Assembly (NCBI GenBank): GCA_964356135.1
Contig: CAYHGV010000030.1
Span: forward strand, 1 to 29,811
Source of the DNA: CAYHGV01 sp964356135
GTDB taxonomy: Bacteria; Hydrothermota; Tepidihabitantia; CAYHGV01
DNA: 29,811 nt
Direction of reading: 5' to 3'
Shown in pieces: positions 7,628 to 15,216 of this stretch (its first letter is position 1; each line of letters starts with the position of its first letter). Position numbers and translations under genes: made by a program. The notes below the pieces were generated by a model that was not told the origin of the DNA, did no database searches, and saw nothing but the letters and a program-made list of their open reading frames with translations.

Positions 7628-8013
7628 TTGGTAAATAGGGGACAGCGACCTTTTCTTGACGAGGGAAAAAGATTTTTTATGATCAATTAAAAGAAATAAC
7701 TAAGAACCGCCAGTTCTCTTTATTGTGCCCGGGCTTTAAATATAGCCATCAGTCATTATTATGACGTTTATTACCACGTTTAGACAATTTATTACCATGT
7801 TTTTCCCATAGAGCCCCGCGGATCCAGACGACCTTTCCATGATCGGTCACAGTAAATGTCACCGTAAGGTGTCACCCGATGGGGACAAAGCCAATACTTT
7901 TCCTTAGAGGGTTAGTGTGATTGAGATAGTGGTGTTGTGCGTTCGTTCTGTGGTTAATGCCGACATCGAGATCGGCGGGTATGAGCCTCAGTTCCGAAAT
8001 AGATTTTCTCCTA
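7628..8013. other. gap with remnants, no intact gene
   Basis: GGGGACAGCGACC at 7638-7650 is REP-like. A good promoter match, TTGACG (7656-7661)-N16-TATGAT (7678-7683), leads to no ORF. On the minus strand the part near 7770-7870 reads as a short broken open stretch that I cannot assign. I read the region as the scar of a lost gene. Confidence 0.4.
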
Positions 8014-9321
8014 TCACTCATCGCCGGGGCCGGCAAGCAACCACTTCCAAACCGGCATGACAGTAAGCGTCTTTCCTTCTACTTCCCGAGTTTCTTCTTG
8101 ACCGTAGGTCAGAATGCCGCCCCGTTTAATTTTCAGTGTGCGCATTGCCGCAAGCAGTCCTTCGATCTCTCGTTTTTGGTTGGAACGATTTAGTTCCCAA
8201 CACACCTGCCATGCCTGGGTGGGCTTGGTGCCCTCCTGGATGATGAAATCGCATTCACTTTTTTCTCGATAGTAGAGAACCCTCCGGCGTTGCCGATTAA
8301 ATTGCAGAGCGACGGCGTTTTCCAGCAGGCGTCCGCGGTTGACCGTGAACGAACCACCGAGGAGCGAGAATCCCGTATCCATGAGATAAATTTTTTTCGG
8401 ATTCATCATCCGCTTCCGTGGCGAAAAATCGAATTTCTCGCAGGTAATCAAAAAAAAGGCCTCCTCAAGATATCTCAGATAGTCGGCGATGCTTCGTTTA
8501 CTTCCAGAAAGTCCGCTGGCTTTGATCTGCTTTTCAAACGCCGAGATCGAAAAGAGGGATGAGTATGTTTCAAGCATAGTTCTCATCATCAGGTCGAGCA
8601 GATGCCGGGCGCGTATTCCGTATTGCTCCCGTACATCCCGGTAAAAAATCGTATCGAAATACATCTGCATGAGACGCCGCTTGGCCGTCTCTTCCGAAAG
8701 TCCGGCCGATTCCGGGAATCCGCCGTACATCAGGAACTCATCGAACGCCCTGAGGATGAGACCGGCTTCCGGAGAAGCAAGGAGTGGTCGATTCCAGGCG
8801 ATCCCACGGTGCCTGAGAAATTCGCGAAAAGAGAACGGCAGGATCAGAAAATCTTCATACCGGCCTCTCAGCTCGGTCGCGATTTTCGAGCTCAAAAGCA
8901 TAGCATTGCTTCCGGTTGCGGTGATGATGTATTTGCGTGTGTTATACAATGTGCGGAGGACCCGACTCCAGGATGGCAGCCGTTGGATCTCATCAAAAAA
9001 GAGGAATCGAGGAGGTTTCCCCGTCAACTGGTAAAAAGCGGCCAGAAGCTTCTCCATATCCTCGGACCGAAAATCCTTGAGTCGGTAGTCTTCAAAATCG
9101 ACGAAGAGGATATCGTCCCGTTCGGTTTTTCCGGTTCGGAGGAGGTCCGATATTAACTGATACAGGAAATAGGTTTTGCCAGCCCGACGTGGGCCAACGA
9201 GGGCAAAAATCCGTTGTCCGCCAAAGTCGAGTTTCGGCTGTTCCCGCGGGGTCAATTTCGGCAGTTCCGCACCGCGGACCCATTCGGCGATGACCTTTTG
9301 AAGTATATCTCCGTTTATCAT
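8014..9321 (-). CDS. AAA_14 / DUF4143 family ATPase
   Basis: 435 residues. Walker A GPRRAGKT is at 43-50 and Walker B FLFFDEIQ at about 107-113. The N-terminal AAA_14 domain continues through the sensor segment ITATGSNAMLL. The DUF4143 domain follows, with the typical FREFLRHRG and YLEEAFF segments and, near the C-terminus, ESAVAL/ECDFII-like nuclease-fold strands (GRLLENAVAL, SECDFII). These proteins are widespread, mobile, often self-regulated ATPases of uncertain role. Length and order are normal, so the gene looks intact. It is opposite in direction to its neighbours, with an operator-like palindrome at its start. Confidence 0.88.
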   Translation of the reverse strand: MINGDILQKVIAEWVRGAELPKLTPREQPKLDFGGQRIFALVGPRRAGKTYFLYQLISDLLRTGKTERDDILFVDFEDYRLKDFRSEDMEKLLAAFYQLTGKPPRFLFFDEIQRLPSWSRVLRTLYNTRKYIITATGSNAMLLSSKIATELRGRYEDFLILPFSFREFLRHRGIAWNRPLLASPEAGLILRAFDEFLMYGGFPESAGLSEETAKRRLMQMYFDTIFYRDVREQYGIRARHLLDLMMRTMLETYSSLFSISAFEKQIKASGLSGSKRSIADYLRYLEEAFFLITCEKFDFSPRKRMMNPKKIYLMDTGFSLLGGSFTVNRGRLLENAVALQFNRQRRRVLYYREKSECDFIIQEGTKPTQAWQVCWELNRSNQKREIEGLLAAMRTLKIKRGGILTYGQEETREVEGKTLTVMPVWKWLLAGPGDE

Positions 9322-9322
9322 C

Positions 9323-9369
9323 TGTTTACCCAGATAAACAAATTGTAATAAAATTGTTTATTATGTCAA
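9323..9369 (-). promoter_or_regulatory. promoter and palindromic operator of the AAA_14 gene
   Basis: On the minus strand TTGACA (9364-9369) and TACAAT (9342-9347) are 16 nt apart. Between the -10 box and the ATG (9321) lies TGTTTA-N6-TAAACA (9323-9340). An additional GTTTATC/GATAAAC pair reaches into the first codons. A repressor bound here would cover the transcription start, which suggests autoregulation. Confidence 0.6.
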
Positions 9370-9410
9370 GCCTCTTTAAACACCTTCCAGGCAGGACTTG
9401 CATGTTGCAT

Positions 9411-9514
9411 GGGGACAGAGACCGTATTTCTTAATGAAGATAAGGGTTAGAAATTTTAAAATCGGTGCTTGGGCAGGCAATTGGATTAGTACCTTGGCGA
9501 TAGCCAGTGGTCAA
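9411..9514 (+). repeat. REP-like element copy 1
   Basis: It begins GGGGACAGAGACCGTATTTC and contains AAAATCGGTGCT at about 9458-9469. A diverged copy with the same word order lies at 11678-11780. GGGGACAG ends are typical of elements mobilised by Y1/REP-associated transposases. The element abuts ATPase fragment 3. Confidence 0.5.
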
Positions 9515-9694
9515 TCGGTCATCTTTCTCGCCCGACGTTACGAACTGACCGGCGGGCAGATCAAAAACGCGGTGGTCAGTGCTGCCCGGGCGGCTTTGGC
9601 AAAAGGCGAGAAAGTCGTCACGATGTCGGATTTTATCCGGGCGATCGACCACGAGGTTGGCTATCAGCCCAAACGGGCAATCGGGTTTGCGTGA
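9515..9694 (+). pseudogene. C-terminal fragment of an AAA+ ATPase (fragment 3)
   Basis: Sixty codons from SVIFLARRYELTGGQIKNAV to PKRAIGFA plus TGA correspond to the last 60 residues of the ATPase at 6179-7561, with the final eight residues identical. The upstream part is replaced by the REP-like element. An open frame running back to an ATG at 9398 is therefore a fusion artefact and not a real gene. Confidence 0.75.
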
Positions 9695-9728
9695 TGCTCC
9701 TGCGCCGATTTTCATTACTAAAATTTTG

Positions 9729-9757
9729 TTGAAATGCCATAAAAAATACCGTATATT
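9729..9757 (+). promoter_or_regulatory. promoter of the GxxExxY gene
   Basis: TTGAAA (9729-9734) and TATATT (9752-9757) are 17 nt apart, followed by AAAGGAGGGTGT before the ATG at 9779. The same promoter is duplicated at 7596-7624. Confidence 0.55.
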
Positions 9758-9778
9758 CTTTAAAACAAAGGAGGGTGT

Positions 9779-10576
9779 ATGAACTGGCTGAACGAGGTTA
9801 AACGGGCGGCGGAGGAGGTGTTAAGCGTATTAGGGGCAGGGTATGCGGAAGCACCTTACGAAGAGGCATTGGCGCACGAGCTCCGAATCAGAGAAATTCC
9901 CTACGAACGGCAGAGAAATCTTGAGATACTCTACAAGGGGTATGCGGTTGGCGGTGGTATTCCCGACCTGATTATCAATCCCCGCTGGTACGGCCGGGGA
10001 GGTAAAGAGCTGATTGTGGAATTGAAAGCGGTCAAAAAAATCAAAGAATCGCACAAACGACAGGCACAGGTTTACATGGTTTCGATGGATATCGACCAGG
10101 GTGCGGTTCTGAGTTTTGCCGCTAAAATTCTATTAGAGGTTGTCAAAAAACCGAAAAAAATGCCGGCCGCGACCGTGGTGAAACCGAAAAAGAAGAAAGA
10201 AGTAAACCTGACAACCGCTTTGAAAGAATCTGCCCGGGAGGTTTATAAGTACTTTGGCTCGGAATTTATCTATGCCCCCAATTCGGAAGCACTCTTTTCT
10301 TCAGCCGTGGGAGTGGAATTACGACTGAGGGGAATCGAGTTTTCGCAAGGGACCTACGATATTCTTTACAAAACCCATAAAATCGATACCTTTGTCTTCA
10401 ATTTCGTTTTTGCGAACAAAGAAGCGGCAAAGATGATTTTTTTCGAAAAAAGGGAACAAATCGAAGAGCAAGAAGAAGAGATTCGGTCCTATCTAAGGCA
10501 TTTTAATCTGAATAAGGGCTATGTAATCGCGGTTCCAGAAATCGAAAGCGGAAAGGTTTTAGTAAAAGCGGTTTAG
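9779..10576 (+). CDS. tandem GxxExxY-domain protein
   Basis: 265 residues. The N-terminal half is a standard GxxExxY domain: Gly21-Glu24-Tyr27 in GAGYAEAPY, then Asp63 (IPDLI), then Glu81-Leu-Lys83 (VELKAVKK), then a QAQVYM helix. The fold is related to PD-(D/E)XK nucleases. After a Lys/Pro-rich linker (about 122-142), the second half repeats the pattern (FGSEFIYAPNSEAL, then YDILYKTHKIDTF). There the signature Gly, Glu and Tyr become Glu162, Tyr165 and Asn168, and ELK is lost, so this half is probably inactive. The usual length is about 130 residues with one domain. SD AAAGGAGGG supports the start. The role is unknown; defence and mobile-element links are common for the family. Confidence 0.8.
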   Translation: MNWLNEVKRAAEEVLSVLGAGYAEAPYEEALAHELRIREIPYERQRNLEILYKGYAVGGGIPDLIINPRWYGRGGKELIVELKAVKKIKESHKRQAQVYMVSMDIDQGAVLSFAAKILLEVVKKPKKMPAATVVKPKKKKEVNLTTALKESAREVYKYFGSEFIYAPNSEALFSSAVGVELRLRGIEFSQGTYDILYKTHKIDTFVFNFVFANKEAAKMIFFEKREQIEEQEEEIRSYLRHFNLNKGYVIAVPEIESGKVLVKAV

Positions 10577-10815
10577 AAAAGAGCGTAAGGCGTAGGGAGT
10601 AAAGCGTAGAGCGTAGGGAGTGGAGGTGAAGAGGAGGGGAGGTGCGGAGGAGAAGGCGTAGGGCGTAGAGAGTAAAGCGTAGGGCGTAAGAAGGAGAGCG
10701 TAGGGCGTAAGGAGCGGAAGGTGGTAAGCGCAGTATTCGCAGGAAACGCAAGGAAGGGGCAACGGAGTGGAGGAGAACGCAGAAGACGCAGAAAATGTAG
10801 GAAACGCTGGCACAT
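10577..10815. repeat. purine-rich word-repeat tract 2
   Basis: The same words as tract 1 begin one base after the GxxExxY stop: GCGTAAGG, CGTAGGGAGT, GAGGTGAAGAGGAG, then AACGCAGAAGACGCAG. Positions 10621-10654 differ from the block shared by tracts 1 and 3 at only a few bases. No gene is called on the stop-free complementary strand. From 10816 to 10890 I see nothing. Confidence 0.85.
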
Positions 10816-10890
10816 AAGGAAGGACTTTTAAGCGATAAAGCTATTGAGCTATAAGTAAAGAAAAAGGGGAGTGGTCAGTCGATCATCCGC

Positions 10891-11094
10891 CTAGATTTTC
10901 CAGACTATTTTCTTTCCTTTCGCCGGGTTTGCGGCGGCGGCGATTTTTTGTAATTCGACGAGGATTTTTATCTTTTCTCCAAACGGTAACTGTGCCTGGT
11001 GTTTGTGAAACGCCTCTTTGCTTTTAAATAAATCTCTTCTGGTCATTATTTTCTTATCGCGCATGATAAATTTCATCTCTTTATTTTTTTTCAT
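10891..11094 (-). CDS. small conserved partner of the nucleotidyltransferase
   Basis: 67 residues from ATG 11094; internal ATGs at 11076 and 11064 are also possible. It contains KEAFHKHQAQLPFGEKIKIL and ends KKIVWKI. Small proteins of this pattern (K-E-x-x-H-x-x-Q-A-x-L-P-x-x-E-K-I-x-I-L) accompany nucleotidyltransferase genes in many genomes. It overlaps the end of the nucleotidyltransferase gene by 14 nt, which indicates translational coupling. A toxin-antitoxin-like pair is possible, but there is no HEPN motif. Confidence 0.65.
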   Translation of the reverse strand: MKKNKEMKFIMRDKKIMTRRDLFKSKEAFHKHQAQLPFGEKIKILVELQKIAAAANPAKGKKIVWKI

Positions 11095-11602
11095 ATTCGC
11101 CCTCCCTGAGAAACGGCTTGAATTTTCCGGTTAAGCCATGCCGGGAGAGGTCCCGTTTCAGTTTTTTTATATTGATGCTGGCCTGGCTCAAGAGTTTTTC
11201 TATTTTGCCAATATCTTTTTTTCTGCCCGCCCGCAGTAAAATAAGTATCAGATATTCGGGTGTCAATACTTTTGCGGTAACCCCTTCGTGCTCTATTTTT
11301 TTTGCATTACGGACTGCTTCTTCCTCGAGTGTATCGACCGGAATAAATTGAACGGGTACGCCTTCGATGAGAATGTGCTCGCCGCTCCACGGATAACCCT
11401 TATTTTCGAGATAGGTGAATATTGGGGAAAGCGAAATTATTTTCTGCATTTTCTTTTTTTTGGGTAGCCGGATAAAAACATCTACATCGTAGGTTAAAAA
11501 TGGTTCAACATAGAAGATGGTTGCGATGCCACCACCAATGGCATAGTCTTTGATTAATCCTTTTCTCAGCAGTTCGTTAAGGATTTTAATTACTTTCTTC
11601 AT
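11081..11602 (-). CDS. nucleotidyltransferase-fold protein
   Basis: 173 residues from ATG 11602. The N-terminal helix is followed by AIGGGIATIFYVEPFLTYDV and DVFI: a Gly-rich turn and a D-x-D acidic pair, as in AbiEii/MNT-type nucleotidyltransferases. Later come PVQFIPVDTLEEEAV and LTPEYLILILLRAGRKKD. This region resembles the cores of proteins that modify RNA, proteins or antibiotics. A TTG start at 11632 would add ten residues, but it would put the palindrome (11620-11646) partly inside the gene, so I prefer 11602. There is no clear SD. It forms a two-gene unit with the small ORF downstream. Confidence 0.75.
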   Translation of the reverse strand: MKKVIKILNELLRKGLIKDYAIGGGIATIFYVEPFLTYDVDVFIRLPKKKKMQKIISLSPIFTYLENKGYPWSGEHILIEGVPVQFIPVDTLEEEAVRNAKKIEHEGVTAKVLTPEYLILILLRAGRKKDIGKIEKLLSQASINIKKLKRDLSRHGLTGKFKPFLREGEYEKK

Positions 11603-11619
11603 GGTTGACACTTTCGTAA

Positions 11620-11646
11620 CTTGAGGTGACAAATTGTGACCTCAAG
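11620..11646. promoter_or_regulatory. 27-bp near-perfect palindrome upstream of the nucleotidyltransferase
   Basis: The left half is CTTGAGGTGACAA and the right half TTGTGACCTCAAG, around one central base. Twelve of 13 pairs match. It lies 18 nt before ATG 11602, the position expected of an operator for a dimeric regulator. Confidence 0.65.
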
Positions 11647-11677
11647 ATAATCGAATAACAGAATTAGAGGGGTTCTT

Positions 11678-11780
11678 GGGGAACAGAGACTATATTTAAT
11701 CATGGAATGCGGCACAAGATTATAAAATCGGTGCTACGATGGAGATGAGGAGTAATAGTCAACAGTCGATGGCTCATTGT
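11678..11780 (+). repeat. REP-like element copy 2
   Basis: GGGGAACAGAGACTATATTT, then ATAAAATCGGTGCT, then ATAGTCAACAGTCGATGG follow the same order as 9411-9514. It directly follows, in + orientation, the nucleotidyltransferase upstream region and ends beside the broken ORF6N gene. Confidence 0.5.
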
Positions 11781-11801
11781 TGGTTCACCCATGTCCTGAG
11801 T

Positions 11802-12058
11802 TTACCGCCGGGTTTTCCGCACGTCAATAGCGAACTGAATTGCCCGGGGCTTCGCAGGACGTCGAATAGCATTGTGGTACCTTGTGCAGCTCCTTTCAGT
11901 CGCTGGACTCTTCGAGTTTCAGTAAAGGCGTACGGTAGATAGGGGGCATATTTAAGAGAACTCAGGTGGTCGCAATTTGCGACCTTAAAGATTGAACTTT
12001 CTCCTCTGTCTTTCTTTGATATTCCAATTTGGAATCTCAAAGATTTGAATTCTTCGAC
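11802..12058 (-). pseudogene. broken ORF6N-domain gene
   Basis: The minus strand reads VEEFKSLRFQIGISKKD, then KVANCDHLSSLKY and LPYAFTE, which is the central signature of ORF6N (phage antirepressor-type, KilA-N relative) proteins. After FTE come about 11 foreign codons, then QG--MLFDVLRSP in place of QGVAMLSSVLRSP. One lost base then shifts the frame; restoring it gives RAIQFAIDVRKTRR and a stop at 11802-11804. The N-terminus is missing, and the fragment starts 2 nt after the addA stop. Two short palindromes here (11967-11983 and near 12020) lie within ORF6N codons. Confidence 0.65.
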
Positions 12059-12060
12059 GC

Positions 12061-15000
12061 TTAAACGGTAACTACCTTTTTCCCCCGCTCCGCTTCCAGA
12101 TAAATCAAAATCGCTTCGACCGGTTTACCGGGATAAATGATTTCAATTCCTTTCTTATACACCCGCATTTGCTGTTTATATTCCGGTTTTTCGCTGCCGG
12201 TTTTATAATCGATGATAATTATCTTTTCCGGTTCGATAATCACCCGGTCGAGATGGGTCGAGACATCGCGCTTTTCGTCTTCAAAATACAGGGGCAGTTC
12301 GTTTTTGCATTTTTTATCTTTGCCGTCTTTATAAAAGATGAACCGCAGGTCCGGGTCGGAGAGGGTTTCAATCAGCAGCGGTGCCAACTTTTTATCGATC
12401 GCGATCGTGTCTTCGGGAATGCGGGTATGCTGGTCTTTAATGAAGGCGATAATCGCGGCCGCTGCTGCATTCGGGTCTGCGCCGCCGAACTTCTCGGTGT
12501 CGCCGGGCTTCCCGGCGGCCAGCCACTCGAGACGCTCAAACGCTTTGTGCACCAGGTCGCCGAATTCCATCCCTTTGCGCCGTGCCGGCTCCAGGATTTC
12601 GACTTCGCGCTCGGTCGGAGTGTAGATGGTTCGCTCGGGAACGAGCGAACCATCTCCTTGGAGGATTCTCTCCATTTGGAGAGAATCCTCAGCTCGCGCA
12701 CTCTCATCTTTAACGATTGGCACTGTTTCGGTCAGGGGACCGTAGGTTTTTTCCGGCCGCTCTTCAACTAAGGGCGGGTTTTCTTTCAGGTCACCCGCTG
12801 CATACTCCCCGCCTACTTTTTGACTGATTACTTTGTACCAGAATCCAACCGGTTCTTCTTTGCTGCAGCCGAGGATGTAGAGTCCGGATTTCGCCCGGGT
12901 CATCGCCACGTATAAGAGATTAAGTTCATCGTTCTTCACCCGTTTCTGCTCGGCTTCGACCAGGTTGGCATCATATTTACCGAACTGACGCCAGTAGATC
13001 TTATCCGGCCTGACCTGGTCTTCGGTATAGGAGAATAGAAACTTGGGATTTTCGCCCCGGGCCGGGTCGTAAAAGGTCTCGGCAAGGATGACGACCTCAA
13101 ATTCGAGTCCTTTTGCCTTGTGGACGGTGAGCACTTCAACCCCTTCGGGCAGGCTCTCTTTGATTTCGATTGCCGTGCCGGTAGTTTCAAGCCAGTCGAT
13201 GAATGCGCTTAATGAAGAAAATCCCTGCCGGGCATAATCGGCGGCAGCATCGAGCAGTGTTGCCAGGGGATACGACATCTTTAGCCCGAGTTCCTGGTAA
13301 ATCCGGTAGAGGAGTTCGTAGGGGTTGGAAAAGTAGACTAGGTCGAGCAGTGCTTTCAGTTTTTTGGTTACGTGCCAGTCCGGATGGTTCTTCCGAAGGG
13401 CGAGGTAGATGGTTTTCGAGCGGCCTTTCAGATGGCGCAGGGTCTCGGGTTCGAGGTTAAACACCGGCGAGAGGAGGAGATGGAGCAGCGCAAAATCGTT
13501 TTCCGGGTCATCGAGGAATTTCAAGAGCTGGATAATGAGGCGGACATCATCACTCGACAAAATATCAGCCTGGGACTTGCTGACGCAGGGGATCGACTGT
13601 CGGGCGAGCTCATAGCCAATTGCCGCCCCGAAATCGTTGCGCCGGACGAGGACGGCGATATCGGAATAACGATAGCCGTAGTCGGCGTGCAGTGTTTTTA
13701 CGAGGCTCGCGGTTCGAGCGATTGCGCTCTGCCGGGCGGTCTCGATATCGGAAACGGTGCCAGTGTTTTCGATCCGGACCCAGCCGCCGGTATTGTCCGG
13801 CCGTGCCTGGTCGGTCGAGCCGATTATGGTATTGACGAAGGCAATGATCTCTTCTCTGCTCCGGTAATTTTTGGAGAGATTGTCCTTTTTGATTTTTCCC
13901 GGATGGCGTTCGGTGAGCAGGGTGAAAAGCTCGGCACTGCCGCCGCGCCAGCGAAAGATCGCCTGCCGGGGGTCGCCGACATAGAAGAGACTTTTCTCCT
14001 TCGGGCTGACCGCGGTGATTTCGGTGATGATCGGATTTAAAATCTCGAGCTGGAGATAGCTCGTATCCTGGAATTCATCGATCAAGAGATGGCTGATTTC
14101 GGCGCCGATTTTAAAGTAGAGGTAGTCGGGCTCGAGGTCCCGCTTGAACGCCCGCAGCGCATAGCTCTCGATATCGGCAAAACTCAGGACGTTCTTTTTC
14201 TGCTTTTCCTCTTCGAACCGGCGATGGATTTCGAGAATCGGGGTTAAGTAGGCGGCGATCTTCTGATTGGAGAGTGCGTTAAAGTATGCCTGCTTCGACT
14301 GCCGCAGACGGCTGATGAGTGCTATGAACTCGTCCGCGCTGGTACCGAGATTGTTCATGAATTCTTTGATATAATTCGTGCCGGTAAAATCCGCTTTCAG
14401 GATAGAGGAGATGGTTTCCAGGTCCGGGTCCGAAAGATACGCCTGGAGTTTAGCTACGTAGCCGGCAAGGTTTTTATTGATTGTGCCGGTGGATTTTGTC
14501 CTGCCGGCATATTCATGTTCTTCAATAAATTGGGCGAGCTGAAGCAGCTCGCCTTGAAATTCTCTGCCCAGTATTTGGACCGAGGTTTTGATCTCCGGTT
14601 CACGGTCGATGAGGTCGGTGAGGAATCCGAACCAGGGCAGCGCCTGCTTGTAGGTATCGGTGAGCAGAGACTTGATTGAAGTCTCTGCGTCGGTGGTTAA
14701 ATTCTCGACCGCGGCCAGCAGCCGTTCGTTTTTATGAACGGTTGCCAGGAACCGGTCGAGTACCCGGTCAAAGATGAGCCGGCCCTGGTTCTCGTCGACG
14801 ATCTCGTAATCGGGCAGGACGCCGGCTGCGAACGGTATCGACGACAGGAACGAAGCGAACAGGCTGTGGAAGGTGCTGATGTTCAAATCGGAGAGGTTAG
14901 TGAGCAGATACCGTTTTTTCCGGGATGCCCGCTCGCCGATATCGGGGAACAACCGGCGGAAATAGTCAAGAATACCCTGCTCGGATTCATCCCGGGGCAC

Positions 15001-15201
15001 GCCGGTTACGAGCAGGTCGAGGTAGCGCAGGATTCGGTTTTTCATCTCGAGGGTCGCTTCGTTGGTGAAGGTGATGCCGTAGAGGGTGCGAAGTTGGTAA
15101 CCGGCTTCGTCGAGGTAGAGCCGGAGGAACTGGCGGGTAAGGGCGCGGGTCTTGCCCGAGCCGGCAGCCGATTCCAGGGCGATGTTTTCGATAGTATCCA
15201 T
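12061..15201 (-). CDS. addA: AddA-type helicase-nuclease subunit
   Basis: 1046 residues, UvrD/RecB-like superfamily 1A helicase fused to a C-terminal nuclease. Motif I GSGKT is at 14-18, motif II DEFQDT near 375, RQAIFRWRGG and NYRS follow, HKAKGLEFEVV is near 697 and motif VI YVAMTRAKSG near 762. The nuclease motif IIDYKTG is near 995, with QMRVY after it. AddA works with AddB to unwind and resect double-strand breaks for RecA loading. The start is 15 nt after the addB stop. The length is slightly shorter than the roughly 1200 of Firmicutes AddA. A palindromic insert encodes about residues 838-859, in the linker between helicase and nuclease. Confidence 0.93.
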   Translation of the reverse strand: MDTIENIALESAAGSGKTRALTRQFLRLYLDEAGYQLRTLYGITFTNEATLEMKNRILRYLDLLVTGVPRDESEQGILDYFRRLFPDIGERASRKKRYLLTNLSDLNISTFHSLFASFLSSIPFAAGVLPDYEIVDENQGRLIFDRVLDRFLATVHKNERLLAAVENLTTDAETSIKSLLTDTYKQALPWFGFLTDLIDREPEIKTSVQILGREFQGELLQLAQFIEEHEYAGRTKSTGTINKNLAGYVAKLQAYLSDPDLETISSILKADFTGTNYIKEFMNNLGTSADEFIALISRLRQSKQAYFNALSNQKIAAYLTPILEIHRRFEEEKQKKNVLSFADIESYALRAFKRDLEPDYLYFKIGAEISHLLIDEFQDTSYLQLEILNPIITEITAVSPKEKSLFYVGDPRQAIFRWRGGSAELFTLLTERHPGKIKKDNLSKNYRSREEIIAFVNTIIGSTDQARPDNTGGWVRIENTGTVSDIETARQSAIARTASLVKTLHADYGYRYSDIAVLVRRNDFGAAIGYELARQSIPCVSKSQADILSSDDVRLIIQLLKFLDDPENDFALLHLLLSPVFNLEPETLRHLKGRSKTIYLALRKNHPDWHVTKKLKALLDLVYFSNPYELLYRIYQELGLKMSYPLATLLDAAADYARQGFSSLSAFIDWLETTGTAIEIKESLPEGVEVLTVHKAKGLEFEVVILAETFYDPARGENPKFLFSYTEDQVRPDKIYWRQFGKYDANLVEAEQKRVKNDELNLLYVAMTRAKSGLYILGCSKEEPVGFWYKVISQKVGGEYAAGDLKENPPLVEERPEKTYGPLTETVPIVKDESARAEDSLQMERILQGDGSLVPERTIYTPTEREVEILEPARRKGMEFGDLVHKAFERLEWLAAGKPGDTEKFGGADPNAAAAAIIAFIKDQHTRIPEDTIAIDKKLAPLLIETLSDPDLRFIFYKDGKDKKCKNELPLYFEDEKRDVSTHLDRVIIEPEKIIIIDYKTGSEKPEYKQQMRVYKKGIEIIYPGKPVEAILIYLEAERGKKVVTV
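12625..12690. repeat. two tandem perfect palindromes inside addA
   Basis: Palindrome 1 has 13-bp arms, GATGGTTCGCTCG (12625-12637) and its complement (12642-12654), with a 4-nt loop. Palindrome 2 has 14-bp arms, GAGGATTCTCTCCA (12661-12674) and its complement (12677-12690), with a 2-nt loop. Six bases separate them. Both are in frame and encode a hydrophilic linker. Confidence 0.85.
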
Positions 15202-15216
15202 CGGTTCAGAACCGCA

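Noticed and set aside
8602..9156. 184-codon ORF opposite the AAA_14 gene
   Set aside because: No recognisable domain and fully covered by an intact gene on the minus strand.
9398..9694. 98-codon ORF ending like the AAA+ ATPase
   Set aside because: The first 39 codons come from a REP-like element; only the last 60 are ATPase-derived. Treated as a pseudogene.
10503..10815. Overlapping minus-strand ORFs over tract 2
   Set aside because: Same repeat artefact; all three frames are open at once, which real coding does not require.
13372..14040. Long plus-strand ORF opposite addA
   Set aside because: Shadow frame of a G+C-rich gene with clear helicase motifs on the other strand.
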